Source: Metellina segmentata
Taxonomy: Eukaryota > Arthropoda > Arachnida > Araneae > Tetragnathidae
NCBI GenBank assembly: GCA_947359465.1
Contig: OX375883.1
Span: forward strand, 17,610,088 to 17,674,087
DNA: 64,000 bases
Reading direction: 5' to 3'
Shown: piece by piece, positions 53,701 to 63,104 of the stretch
Position numbering within the stretch: the first letter of the stretch is position 1
Layout of the letters: each line of letters starts with the position of its first letter
Notes under the pieces: model-generated
What the model saw: only the letters and a program-made list of their open reading frames with translations
Told to the model about the DNA's origin: nothing
Databases searched by the model: none
Translations under genes and position numbers: made by a program

Positions 53701-56677
53701 GAGGTAATTTATTTATGCTAACTAGGTTATAACTGTTTATAGACACTACGATTTTAATGCATAATTATCCGAATGTTTTTCATTACAATTATTTTTCCCC
53801 CTCAGATGGTGATTGAGGCAATCGAGTTAGATGCTAATGGCTTGGTAATATTTAATTTTTATGATTATATTTAACAAATAAACTTTTACAACGAATATTT
53901 TTAAAGTACGATAATTATAATTTTTACACACACAGGTTTTATTTGAGGACTGTGAAATGCCCATGAGGGAGTCGGATGGTGAAGTAATTATATTTTTATG
54001 TTAATATATATCGTTTATATGAATACTCATTGATAAATTACTTATTTCAGTTTATAAATATGCTCAGTTTTATCAATATTTCGTTTATATATATATTATT
54101 TTTTTTTTTCTCAGTTACTAAGTGAAATATTACAAGAGTTTATTGAAGCATCGTCGTTCTTTGCAGTAGTACAGCCTCAAACAGGAGAAGGATTTCAGGT
54201 ATGCATTATTATTAATTACCTACTAGTTTATTTTATTCTAGTACTAAAAAGAAAAATCTTTTTTTTTGTAGTATCGTACATAAGATATATGTTTGATTTT
54301 TTTTTTTACTTAGAAGAGGCTATAAAGGTTGATGAAGTGTCTAGAAGAGACATCAAGAAATATAATGCCGAAGAGGTGACGTTCCGGGCCCATGTATTAG
54401 CCGAAAGACTTCCCCAACAGTTCAACCCGTTAGTACTAACGATCGAGGTGGTGAGGTTAATTTTTACGATTATCATCACAGCCATTACGCAAAATTTAAG
54501 AGGGCATGATCTCATTCGTTTCTTCTAACAAGGAAATGGGTTAGACAGGCCTATTTCTTCAGCACTGATGCCTGTATCGAACCTGACGCTGGAGAGGCAG
54601 CTTTCGGCTGTAATAAAAGAGTTACAGTCAAAGGATGAAATTTCCTTGGACCCTGGGTTCACTGTAGACGTGATTACCATTAGGCGAGAAGCTGGTGCTG
54701 GCGGTGGTAAAAAAAATCACCAATATAGAGATAGACAGACTGAAAAAAAGGTCTGTTTTATCGATACCAATGGATGGGGAAGGACTCTGCTGTGCCAAAG
54801 CCATCCTTTATGGATTGGCACATTTAGCAAAGGAACGGTCAATCAATGCTTTGACAGATCGACGCAGGCCTACTCTAGAAAACAGGGCTCAAGCTTTGCA
54901 TGAATCCGCTGATGTACCTGTTGGCCTTGCACCAACGCAGAAATTGCAACCTTTGAAAATCACCTGAACGTACAAGTTGTGGTAATATCCGCACATAATC
55001 TTAATAAAGTAAGTACTATTTTTTCTTCGAAAATTTACGTATGTGGGTTATATATGTTTCAAATAAATTTATTTATATAAAGGTATTTTATGATATTTAC
55101 ATGTATTGTAAATGGTTTTGACAAAGTTTTAAAAAAAATAACTTTATTAAGTATATATTTCTTATAGCTTAATTAATTAATTTATTTTGCTCTTTTAATG
55201 TTTAAGGTGTCATATAAGGGTCCCTTACGTGCACGTAGGATAAATTTGTGGCTTCACAATGAATACTATGATGTAATTAGCAGTTTGAAGGGGTTTTATG
55301 GATCCAGTTATTACTGTGGTTTTGCCACAAGCCATACAACAATTTTCAAAATCACAGATGTGAGGGCTCATGTCATACATGTTTGAGGTCACACTGCATT
55401 AAAGCAGATACAATTAGATACTTTGAGTGTGATCGGCTGTGTCAGTCTGAGGACTGTTATATGGCGCACAAGGCTAAACCTGGCAGACAACTTTCGATGT
55501 GTGATCAAGTAATTTTTTTTTCTTCACGTTCCCTTTACTCGGATGTATCAGTGCAGAGTATGCAGTAGGGTAATTCTAAGGCGCCATTGTCCACAAGACT
55601 TGCACAGATGCTGGACCACTAAATGCCCTTCTTGTGCAAAATTTGTTTTGGCTACCGACCACAAATGTTTCCTGCGTGTTATCCCTTCGAAAAATCTCTC
55701 GGACAGACTAATATTTTTTGACTTCGAGACCGATCAGTCGTCTGGAGAGCAATTGGTAAATTTTGCTGTTGCTCAATATGCCCAAGGAGAGGATCATGTG
55801 TTCAAAGGAACTTCTGCTCTCAATGATTTTTGTGCGTGGCTTTTCTCTAAAAAACACAAGGATTACACGGCCATTGCACACAACATGAAGGGGTAAGCAT
55901 TAGTATTATTTATAAAAAAAACATCTATAAACGGATTATTATTGGGCATAATTAACTGTATGTTGGTTAACTTTTTACATGCTGTAATTGTATTTATTTT
56001 AGCTTACAAATATCCGATATATTATTTAAGGTACTTTTTTCTTTGAATTTGTCGATAATCATGCACTTGTTTTGACGACCACATTTTGTAAATGTCACAG
56101 ATACCACAGATTTGAATTTATTTATAACTCTACATTTAGGATTCTTTCTTATTGTCATTTTGTTTTAAAGATTTGATGGACAATTTATTATGGCCTGGCT
56201 TTTGGCACAGGGGACGCCTCCTGATGTCATACCCAACGGCTCGAAAGTGATGGCAGTAACATGTAGAAGTTTGAATCTGAGAATCAGATTCATTTAACTT
56301 CTTACCCATGGGATTGTCAAAACTTCCTGCTTGTTTTGGGCTGACAGAGTTGAAGAAGGGGTTCTTCCCCCACCTGTTCAATATTCGGGAACACCAAGAC
56401 GGTTCTGTCTTGAGTTTCGGGGCCAGTTTATTGGAATATCTGAAGTCGATCCATTTTTGTAAATATTTAGTCTCTTGTTTAGCTTTTACTATCTATCCCT
56501 GTTATCATATTTATAATCTTCAATATTTTTACTATACTCATATTTACAATTACATATGTTTGTTTGTGTGTTTTTCAACTTCTTTTTTTATCAGTTACGC
56601 AACTATTGCATCAGCGTGTATGGCAGTTTTCCGTTCCAAGCACATACAAGACAACACGTATTCTACGATGTCCACGG

Positions 56678-57658
56678 ATGTCTCGACAGAAAGGTTGGTG
56701 TTTTACAAGCTTTGATTTAGAAAATGAACCATTTAAGCAATACAAAGGCTTTGAGTACCTTATTTACGGTCGCGAGGTTTGCCCGAAAACTGCGCGCACG
56801 CATTGGCAAGGTTACATATATTTTACAACACGGAAACGACTTTCCGAGATCCGTAAAGTTCTCGATGGTCCTCATTATGAAGCTGCTAGGGGAACACCTG
56901 AAGAATGTGCAAAGTATTGCAGAAAAGATGGTGAGTACAAGGAGTTTGGCACGTTACCCAAAACTAATGGAGGCGCTAGCAAGTTTGCAGCTATACTTGC
57001 GGCCGCTGAAGACGGTGACTTTGAATCCATCAAGAGAAATCATCCGGGCAGCTATATCCGTTACAAGGCGTGTTTACAGTCTTGTGTTGCATTTTCCACT
57101 GGAGAATTAGCTGCCTCCTGTGGAATTTGGATTTGCGGTCCTCCCAGATGTGGAAAGGATTATGCTGTTAGAAAACAGGGTGACGTATATGTTAAGTCCC
57201 TTAACAAATGGTGGGACGGTTACCGTAATGAACGTAATGTGCTGCTAAGTGATGTTGAACCCAATCATGCGCAATGGTTAGGTTGTTTTTTTAAAGTGTG
57301 GGCAGATAGATATGCCTTTAATGCCGAAATTAAAGGTGCGTGCATGCTAATTAGACCTGATAAAATATATGTAACTTCTAATTTTACTCCGGAAGAAGTG
57401 TTTACTAATGTACAGATATTAGCTGCAATTTCAGCACGTTTTAATGTGCATAATTTTTTTACTAACAGTGTGACTAAAAGACCAAGTGAAGTACCAACTG
57501 ATACAGTTTACAAGCAGCTACTTCTTCACGGAGATGTGGTGGAAAAGAAAAAGCCTTTGGAAACAATTAACGCAGAAGAGAACCCGAAGGTACCGGCGAA
57601 AAAAGGGAAAGCGGGCCCTTCGTCGAAAGACTATTCGTCGAGCGAAGAATTCGACTGA
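56678..57658 (+). CDS. CRESS-DNA-virus replication initiator (Rep), endogenous and intact
   Basis: 326 codons from ATG 56678, chosen because homology with the relic at 51849 begins there. The HUH nickase has motif I WCFTSFD, motif II THWQGYIYF and motif III AKYCRKDG with the nicking Tyr. The SF3 helicase has Walker A GPPRCGKD, a WWDGY block, a Walker B-like VLLSDVEP and motif C IYVTSNF. The tail is Lys/Ser-rich. Such Reps nick and unwind circular ssDNA for rolling-circle replication. The frame has no lesion, although it sits in a polymerase pseudogene. No stem-loop origin was recognised nearby. Confidence 0.88.
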   Translation: MSRQKGWCFTSFDLENEPFKQYKGFEYLIYGREVCPKTARTHWQGYIYFTTRKRLSEIRKVLDGPHYEAARGTPEECAKYCRKDGEYKEFGTLPKTNGGASKFAAILAAAEDGDFESIKRNHPGSYIRYKACLQSCVAFSTGELAASCGIWICGPPRCGKDYAVRKQGDVYVKSLNKWWDGYRNERNVLLSDVEPNHAQWLGCFFKVWADRYAFNAEIKGACMLIRPDKIYVTSNFTPEEVFTNVQILAAISARFNVHNFFTNSVTKRPSEVPTDTVYKQLLLHGDVVEKKKPLETINAEENPKVPAKKGKAGPSSKDYSSSEEFD

Positions 57659-58214
57659 ATTTAAGAAGGACACTTTTAAAACTTTGGAGCATTTATTTGT
57701 CAGTTTTCGATTGCAAAACCCGAAAAACCTTTTGATGGTTCCTTTGAAGCATTTACTACACCTGTTAATGTTAACGCCTTGCGTGATGATAAGTTTGGGG
57801 CTTATGTTACTGCTTATCAATTTTGTAAATTTAATTATTTTAGGTATAGCTTTACTGTTGACCACATTGGCACTGGTGATGTTGTTGTGAAGGATGGAGG
57901 TACCAAGGGACCTGTTGTGTTTTTTAACTATGGTGTTGATTTTTTTTAAAACCAACCCTTTCACATGGTTTGGGACAAAAATGTGACAATGAATGTAGAA
58001 GAGATTGTTGATTTGAAGGATTTAACAGGTAGTGCTGCTAAAAAAACATATATTGGTTCAAGGAAACCTATTGTGTATACTGTAACTATACCAGCGCATT
58101 TGCGCAGATATGTACTAACTAGTAATATAAGTACTTCAACTTTTGGTATGGATTTAAGGAACTTTTTTAATACTATTTACAATTCACGGATACGTGAACA
58201 ACACTACCCACAGT
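57486..58214 (+). pseudogene. CRESS-virus capsid-like gene, broken
   Basis: An Arg/Lys-rich segment (TRRYRRKKGKRALRRKTIR) is encoded in the +1 frame over the Rep C-terminus, as expected for a capsid N-terminus that binds DNA. The probable jelly-roll body is in another frame from about 57689 (VNVNALRDDKFGAYVTAYQF), with an in-frame TAA at 57947. It continues to TAG 58214 with MVWDKNVTMNVEEI and SRKPIVYTVTIPAHLRRYVL. One frameshift and one stop therefore separate its parts. Identity as Cap rests on position, basic N-terminus and beta-rich text, not on a strong motif. Confidence 0.6.
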
Positions 58215-59697
58215 AGAGACTGTATTAGATGGCTAGATTTCGTTGTCAACTCGGAAGGGATTAGCATACTCCACGCCTTAAATGGGTATGGGGAAAAAAA
58301 TCCATGGAATTTCCGTCGATGGTTATTGCGAGGAAGAAAATACCATATACCAATTCCATGTCAGTTCGTTACAAAAATAATGTCACAAAAACTGATGTAT
58401 GTTTTTATTTTTTTAAGGGTTGTTTTTTTCATGGTTGTAATACCTGTTTTGAGAAGGATGCCGTGAATCGTTTGCTAGCGGTGACGATGGGGACGCTGAG
58501 AGAGAAGACCAATAAAACCACGGCATATCTGCGAGCCCAGGGATTTGTGGTCATTGAGAAATGGGAGCACGATTTCATTCGTGAGAAAAAGGAAGGATTA
58601 GCTTTAAAATCCTTCTTATCAACCCACAAACTGAATGATCGCTTGAACCCTAGGGATGCATTTTTTGGCGGTCGAACGAATGATTTGTCTCTGTTCTATG
58701 AGGGAAAAACAAAGTATATTGATTTTACGTCTTTGTATCCATGGGTATATATTTCTAATGACATTTTTTTAAAAATCTACTAAGACATTTTAAATGTTCA
58801 TTTTTTTTTTAGGTAAACAAGTATTGCCGATACCTCAGCGGACACCCCGAAATTATGACGGATAATTTTGGTGACCTAAATAACTATTTTGTTTTTGTAC
58901 AGTGTAGAGTATTGCCTCCTCATGGTTTGTATATTCCAGTACTGCCATATCGTTGCAACGGATAACTTATGTTTCCACTTTGCCGATTGTGCGCTGATAA
59001 TATGCAGCAGGATCCCTGTGAACATACCGAGGAGGAAAGGGCTCTCATTGGTACCTGGGTCACGGAAGAGGTAAAATTGGCTGTTGTAAAAGGTTATAGG
59101 GTTACGCATGTAAGTTTCCGTAAATTGTGCTTATCATTGCAATTTATTTGGTGCATTTTACATACCTTTGTTTTATTTTAGATTTTCGAAGTATATAATT
59201 TTGAAGAGACCTCTGACTCCTTGTTTAGATCGTATATTGATCTTTTTCTAAAAATTAAACAAGAGAGCAGTGGTTGGCCTTCAGAATGTACAACACCCGA
59301 AGAACGAAACAAATATGTTAAACTATACAAGGAACGGGAGGGCATTCAACTGGACGCAGCCGCAATTTCGAAGAACCCTGGGCGTCGTCAAGTTTCTAAA
59401 TTAGCTTTGAATACCCTTTGGGGCCTGTAAATTTATTTTCTAATCTTTAAAACTATTACTTATAAGTAAATGTTGTTTACATTAGTTATTCTGTCATTTT
59501 GTTTTATTGCAGATGGGGTATGTACCTGAATAAAGGACAACTGACATATGTCAATACGCTGCCACACTTCAACAAGATGATGTCCGGTCCGAAGAAAAAT
59601 GTACATAACCTTTATGTAATAAATAATACATTTAAAAAAAATATGAAATGCAATTTTTTTTTATTTTAGATAAAAGACATATATTTTCCGATTAATG
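58205..59697 (+). pseudogene. PolB copy B, polymerase exons after the CRESS insertion
   Basis: Resumes with CIRWLDFVVNSEGISILHA (58219), then, in another frame, SVDGYCEEENTIYQFH before intron 58360-58417 (58 bp). Then GCFFHGCNTCFEKDAVNR and KYIDFTSLYPW (palm motif A region), intron 58745-58812 (68 bp), VNKYCRYLSGHPEI-type exon, intron 59110-59181 (72 bp), IFEVYNFEETSDSLF, KNPGRRQVSKLALNTLWG (motif B region), intron 59427-59512 (86 bp), LNKGQLTYVNTLPHFNK, then IKDIYFPINET, where the GC-rich block cuts in at about 59697. The DTD motif C exon is absent. Confidence 0.8.
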
Positions 59698-59731
59698 AAA
59701 CGGTCAATGAGACGCGACGACGCAAGGATCC

Positions 59732-60805
59732 ATGATGCGAGATTCCCTCGACTGTTTGCGATGCCGTGACGGCTGTCCTCGTTCCCCCCTCCCAGTGTCT
59801 GCCTTTGAAAAGCTCGCCGCATCGGGCCGAGTGACGTGTTTGCTGGCGAGCCTGAATCCCATCGGGGACCACCGCGTCTCCTGGCGAGCTCAAGGCACAC
59901 ACACAAATCGCTCGACGAGAAAAAGGGTCCAGAATTTCATCTACATTGCCCTGGGGTCCAGCAAGCTCAACGAGTTCGAACCGCATCGCGTTAAGTGGGA
60001 AAAGATTCATCGACGCTTGGCCAAGCCGATCAGGGAAAAGGGACGCAACACCGACGTCAGGACGGCCTACCTGTTGAACGCATGGGAACCAGACGCCTGT
60101 TTCGTGGTCGGGGCTTACTTTACGTTCGGACAACGACGCGTCGCACCGGGGACCTCCCACGTCTATCAGACGTCGGACGCCCCCGTGCTTTTGTATCGCC
60201 TGCCTTCGAGTTCCGTGTGATCGAAAGCGGATCAGTGATTCGGCGATCGAATCTTTCGATGGCAAGACCAGCATCTCTACGAAAGGTTCGTGTTGTAACC
60301 CCTCACAGCCTATAGGGTACCAGAGGACACCCTGTACGTCGTCGTCACCGTCGAACGGACTCTGTTTTCGGTTCGAGTGGTGGCCAACGAAACGCTACTG
60401 CGAGAACGATTCGAAAATCCTTTCGACAGTAAAGTTTTGGTCCACGATCTCTACGCGACGACGCACGAGCCTCTTTCGAAACGCCAGCGTCTGCGAGAAG
60501 AGGTTTTTTCGTCGTCAGTAAAGGATTTGGGCGGGCAGCAAGAGGAAACGACGACGACGTTTTTTATAAGTCGAGAGCAAATCGCGCAACTTTTCGAGCC
60601 CATCCAGGAACGGTTGTATAGCCCTTACGTGGAGACACCGCCTGCGGCCCATAACAACAGTCGCATCCCCGCTACAAAGAAACCCGACGAAGACGATATT
60701 CGACGTTTGGAATTGAGCATGCCGAGATCCTCGATTCCTGTCCTGGATGACACATATCCTACCTCATCGCAACCCTTGCCTTTTACATTCGAGTCTTGGA
60801 TTTGA
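59732..60805 (+). pseudogene. unknown gene X1
   Basis: The frame 59732-60220 contains FEKLAASGRVTCLLASLNPI, RTAYLLNAWEPDACFVVGAY and RRVAPGTSHVYQTSDAP. A frame break follows. Text equivalent to X2 continues (YRVPEDTLYVVVTVERTLFS), then the frame 60377-60805 has SKRQRLREEVF and a low-complexity, acidic/Pro-rich tail ending FESWI. It is paralogous to X2 over about 200 residues. No catalytic motif, signal peptide or membrane segment seen. Function unknown. Confidence 0.5.
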
Positions 60806-61047
60806 GCATGCCCTCGCTTCATGTTATTGCCGCTGAGGACGACGGATGTCCCTTATCGCAATGAGACTTTTCCCTTCCTGTCCTTGAGGGATGGCCTGTT
60901 CTTCCTGACTGAAACCCTATTTAAACGTCTGCCAGTCTTCCTCGAGTCATTATGTTACAAACGCTCCATCAGTTCCGAACCTCTCTCTCTCTCTGACATT
61001 CGACATCAGGGAATTGGATTTGGAAGTGGATTTGTTTCCGACCACCG

Positions 61048-61692
61048 TTGCCCAGCACGTCAGGATCCTTCCACTACAGGGCAGATAAGGCGGTACTAGC
61101 AAATTATGCGACGCAAGGAAGCGTCACGATTGCACTGTCCAAACCGGTCAAGACCCTCGTCTCGTTGAACGAAATCCAAAGGTTTACCCGCAAGCTCATG
61201 GACCATTTCGTCTATTCGGCCACGAGGACACAAACACAGGTCCGAGCAGCGAAAAACGTCAACTGGGACAAGGTCGAGACGAGAATGTTCCTATCAATGC
61301 GGCGGAAAAGCAATGCTGACGTGCGGACCGTCTACGTTTCCGAAAACGTATTTTTCGTCAAAAAACTCTTTACCTTTGAACAAAGGACGGTCCGCGAAGG
61401 CACGTGCCACCTATTGCAAACGTCGCAGGTGCCGATGCTGTTTAAAGCACTGGATGCAGAGGCGCCGATCGAATGCGTCCGGGAACGATCTTTCCGGGCG
61501 GTAGATAAATTCAATTACACGATGACCGTGCTCGAGTCGCAACGAGTCTGTCGGGTGGATCCAGGGACGCGGTACGTCATCGTGACGGTACAGCCGACCG
61601 TGTTTGCTATCGACGTCGTGACACTGGAAAAGGTACAGGAGTTGAAAGACGCGGTTGGCAACCACCCCATCCAGAAAATACCGTCGTCGTAG
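61048..61692 (+). CDS. unknown gene X2, paralogue of X1
   Basis: A 214-codon open frame without ATG near its 5' end (first in-frame ATG near 61198), so the start is unresolved or lies in an upstream exon. Blocks shared with X1: NADVRTVYVSENVFFVKKLF, FEQRTVREGTCHLLQTSQ and RVDPGTRYVIVTVQPTVFAI. These beta-strand-like alternations suggest a structural protein, but this is a guess. It ends TAG 61690-61692, a few bases before X3. Confidence 0.5.
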   Translation: MPSTSGSFHYRADKAVLANYATQGSVTIALSKPVKTLVSLNEIQRFTRKLMDHFVYSATRTQTQVRAAKNVNWDKVETRMFLSMRRKSNADVRTVYVSENVFFVKKLFTFEQRTVREGTCHLLQTSQVPMLFKALDAEAPIECVRERSFRAVDKFNYTMTVLESQRVCRVDPGTRYVIVTVQPTVFAIDVVTLEKVQELKDAVGNHPIQKIPSS

Positions 61693-61695
61693 TGT

Positions 61696-62331
61696 TTGCC
61701 TCCCAAACGACCCCGTCCAGTCGCGATGGATCGGTATCGAGACGTGTCTTCTCCTTATCCTCGTCCAAAACACCCACGCGTCTGGATGATGGATCGGTAT
61801 CGAGAGGTCTTGTGGACGTCTTCTTCTCTTCCTCATCCTACAGTATCGATGGATTTGATGCGAGAGATATTGTTGACGTCTCCTCCTCCTACTCTAGTCT
61901 CGATTAGGATGGATCGAGAGACGCTTGCTCCAGGCTCGATGGATTCACCCGCCTACCACAGAAAAAGACCTTCGGCGACCAGCATGTAATCCTTTTCGGA
62001 ACCCAACGTTTTGTTTGTTCCGACCTTTTACAAAGACGCGCAAAGGCTCGAACCAGTGCACCGACAAAAGTTGGAAAGGTTTGCATTGGAATGCGTGTCA
62101 CAAGTGACGGACGACGATGACCTTTGGGAAGAACCCTTGGATTGGAGTTGTCGACTACTACAAGACCCCGTGACGATCATGAGGATGGTGGAGTCAACAA
62201 CGGCGGCGGCACCACCACCATGCGAGCCCACCAATGAACCCATGGACCTGAGTCGGCCTTTCAATCCCATGGACTTTGCAGAAGCTATTTACTTGAGTTA
62301 TTTTAACGATGCTACGGGGACATTACAATAG
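61696..62331 (+). pseudogene. unknown gene X3 with ~20-residue repeats
   Basis: The frame from 61696 opens PPKRPRPVAMDRYRDVSS and includes about 3.5 copies of a repeated unit starting MDRYR or MDLMR. Another frame (62011-62331) contains FYKDAQRLEPVHRQKLERF, TDDDDLWEEPLDWSCRLLQD and NEPMDLSRPFNPMDFAEAIY. A stop at 61987-61989 separates them. The second part has acidic, Pro-rich regulatory-protein composition; EPMDLS resembles a CtBP-binding PxDLS motif. Confidence 0.45.
61726..61930 (+). repeat. 60-63-bp imperfect tandem repeat in X3
   Basis: ATGGATCGGTATCGAGA-like starts recur at 61726, 61789, 61849 and 61909. Periods are 63, 60 and 60 bp, all multiples of three, so the frame is kept. Confidence 0.75.
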
Positions 62332-62480
62332 AACAAATAAAATGTTTGGTTTGGGGTCACGGTCGCGACGACTGTGTGTGGGAAATGTCTCGAGGCAAGC
62401 TCTTATCGCATCCTGCTTTCACAACAGGAAGGAGCGGATATCTCCATCGGGAAATTCGATAATTGACGGCTGGATTTGGG

Positions 62481-62525
62481 GTTTATATATAAATCCCCCC
62501 CCCATCTCCGAGTTGGGATCATTTC
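62481..62525 (+). promoter_or_regulatory. TATA-type core promoter before the ATPase-like ORF
   Basis: TTTATATATAAATCC near 62481-62495 is followed about 30 bp later by GGGATCATTTCATC. The next ATG opens the P-loop ORF at 62583. A run of nine C lies between the two. Confidence 0.4.
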
Positions 62526-62582
62526 ATCACGACTGCTCCGATCCTGCTGCTTGCTCGTTTCTTTGTATTGTGTTTTTCCTTC

Positions 62583-62819
62583 ATGGTGACAGGACCGTCA
62601 AAGAGTGGAAAAACACAACTCGTGAGAAAAATGATTTCCGAACAAGTATATGAATGCAACATAACCCTTGATGGTTCCTGTAAACACATTGAAACCCATG
62701 ATAACATCTGTATACGTCAAGAACGCTGCTTACGTCAAAACACGTATATTTTAGCCTTGAAAGAAATAATGTTCTATTGTGACTTGTGTGTTTTTCCACA
62801 GCGTTTATACAATGTATGA
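62583..62819 (+). pseudogene. P-loop ATPase N-terminus, possible A32-type packaging ATPase
   Basis: From ATG 62583 the peptide begins MVTGPSKSGKTQLVRKMI, a Walker A motif G-x4-GKT at the very N-terminus, as in virus/Polinton DNA-packaging ATPases. Coding resemblance fades after about 30 residues, and the frame ends at 62817-62819 without Walker B. 62820-63010 is non-coding. Confidence 0.4.
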
Positions 62820-63013
62820 GGAAAATAGTTTTAAACTTAAGAGGAAATTCAATTTATGTAGCGTGAGAGTATTCACGTCACTAGATTTAAACTGTTTAGT
62901 TTAACTTTAATACAATGGAATATTATATTCTAGAAGGATTTCTTGACACAATGGATCAAGGAAATCTCTTCTGCTAAATAGTAGACTGTATAAACATTAA
63001 TTAAAACTTAGTG

Positions 63014-63043
63014 TATAAATACTTGGATTATTTTATCATCAGT
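63014..63043 (+). promoter_or_regulatory. TATA box plus arthropod TCAGT initiator
   Basis: TATAAAT at 63014-63020 and TCAGT at 63039-63043 are spaced as in an arthropod core promoter (A+1 at 63041). The PC4-like gene starts with ATG 63105. Confidence 0.6.
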
Positions 63044-63104
63044 CAGTCACATATTTTTAAACTTTGTGCTGTGTCTCCTCCTGCGATTCCTTGGGGTTAT
63101 CAAC

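Larger units (their letters stand above)
53191..56665 (+). pseudogene. PolB copy B, N-terminal, zinc and exonuclease exons
   Basis: Probable exons: 53191-53214, 53656-53703, 53806-53844, 53936-53983, 54115-54198 (24, 48, 39, 48 and 84 nt, all GT-AG and phase 0), then from 54314. The last has AEEVTFRAHVLAERLP, a stop at 54526, GLDRPISSALMPVS, GEGLCCAKAILYGLAH and NLNK before intron 55009-55206. Next come VSYKGP...RINLWLHNEYYD, a Cys-rich finger, and exonuclease motif IFFDFETDQSSGEQLVNFA. Intron 55893-56170 follows, then FDGQFIMAWLLAQG and LSKLPACFGL. A deletion near 56400 is followed by EFRGQFIGISEVDPF, intron 56459-56594 and ATIASACMAVFRSK. CRESS sequence begins near 56665. Confidence 0.8.
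59698..62340 (+). other. GC-rich block of unrecognised, virus-like genes
   Basis: Base composition changes sharply at about 59698 and reverts near 62335. Three successive coding regions on the plus strand (X1, X2, X3) use C/G-ending codons, unlike any other gene in the window. An AATAAA at 62336 follows X3. Part of the block is duplicated at 44816-45240. The look is that of a large dsDNA virus or recently transferred DNA rather than a host transposon, but no hallmark viral gene lies inside. Confidence 0.6.

Noticed and set aside
56640..58250. Conserved CRESS nonanucleotide stem-loop origin
   Set aside because: I looked for a TAGTATTAC-type loop with flanking inverted repeats near both borders and found none convincing by eye.
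59666..60274. 202-codon minus-strand ORF in the GC-rich block
   Set aside because: The plus-strand text is conserved between X1 and X2 at protein level; the minus frame is not, so it is a GC-rich shadow.
61411..61836. 141-codon Arg/His-rich minus ORF
   Set aside because: Composition is the reverse of X2/X3 codons; no conservation.
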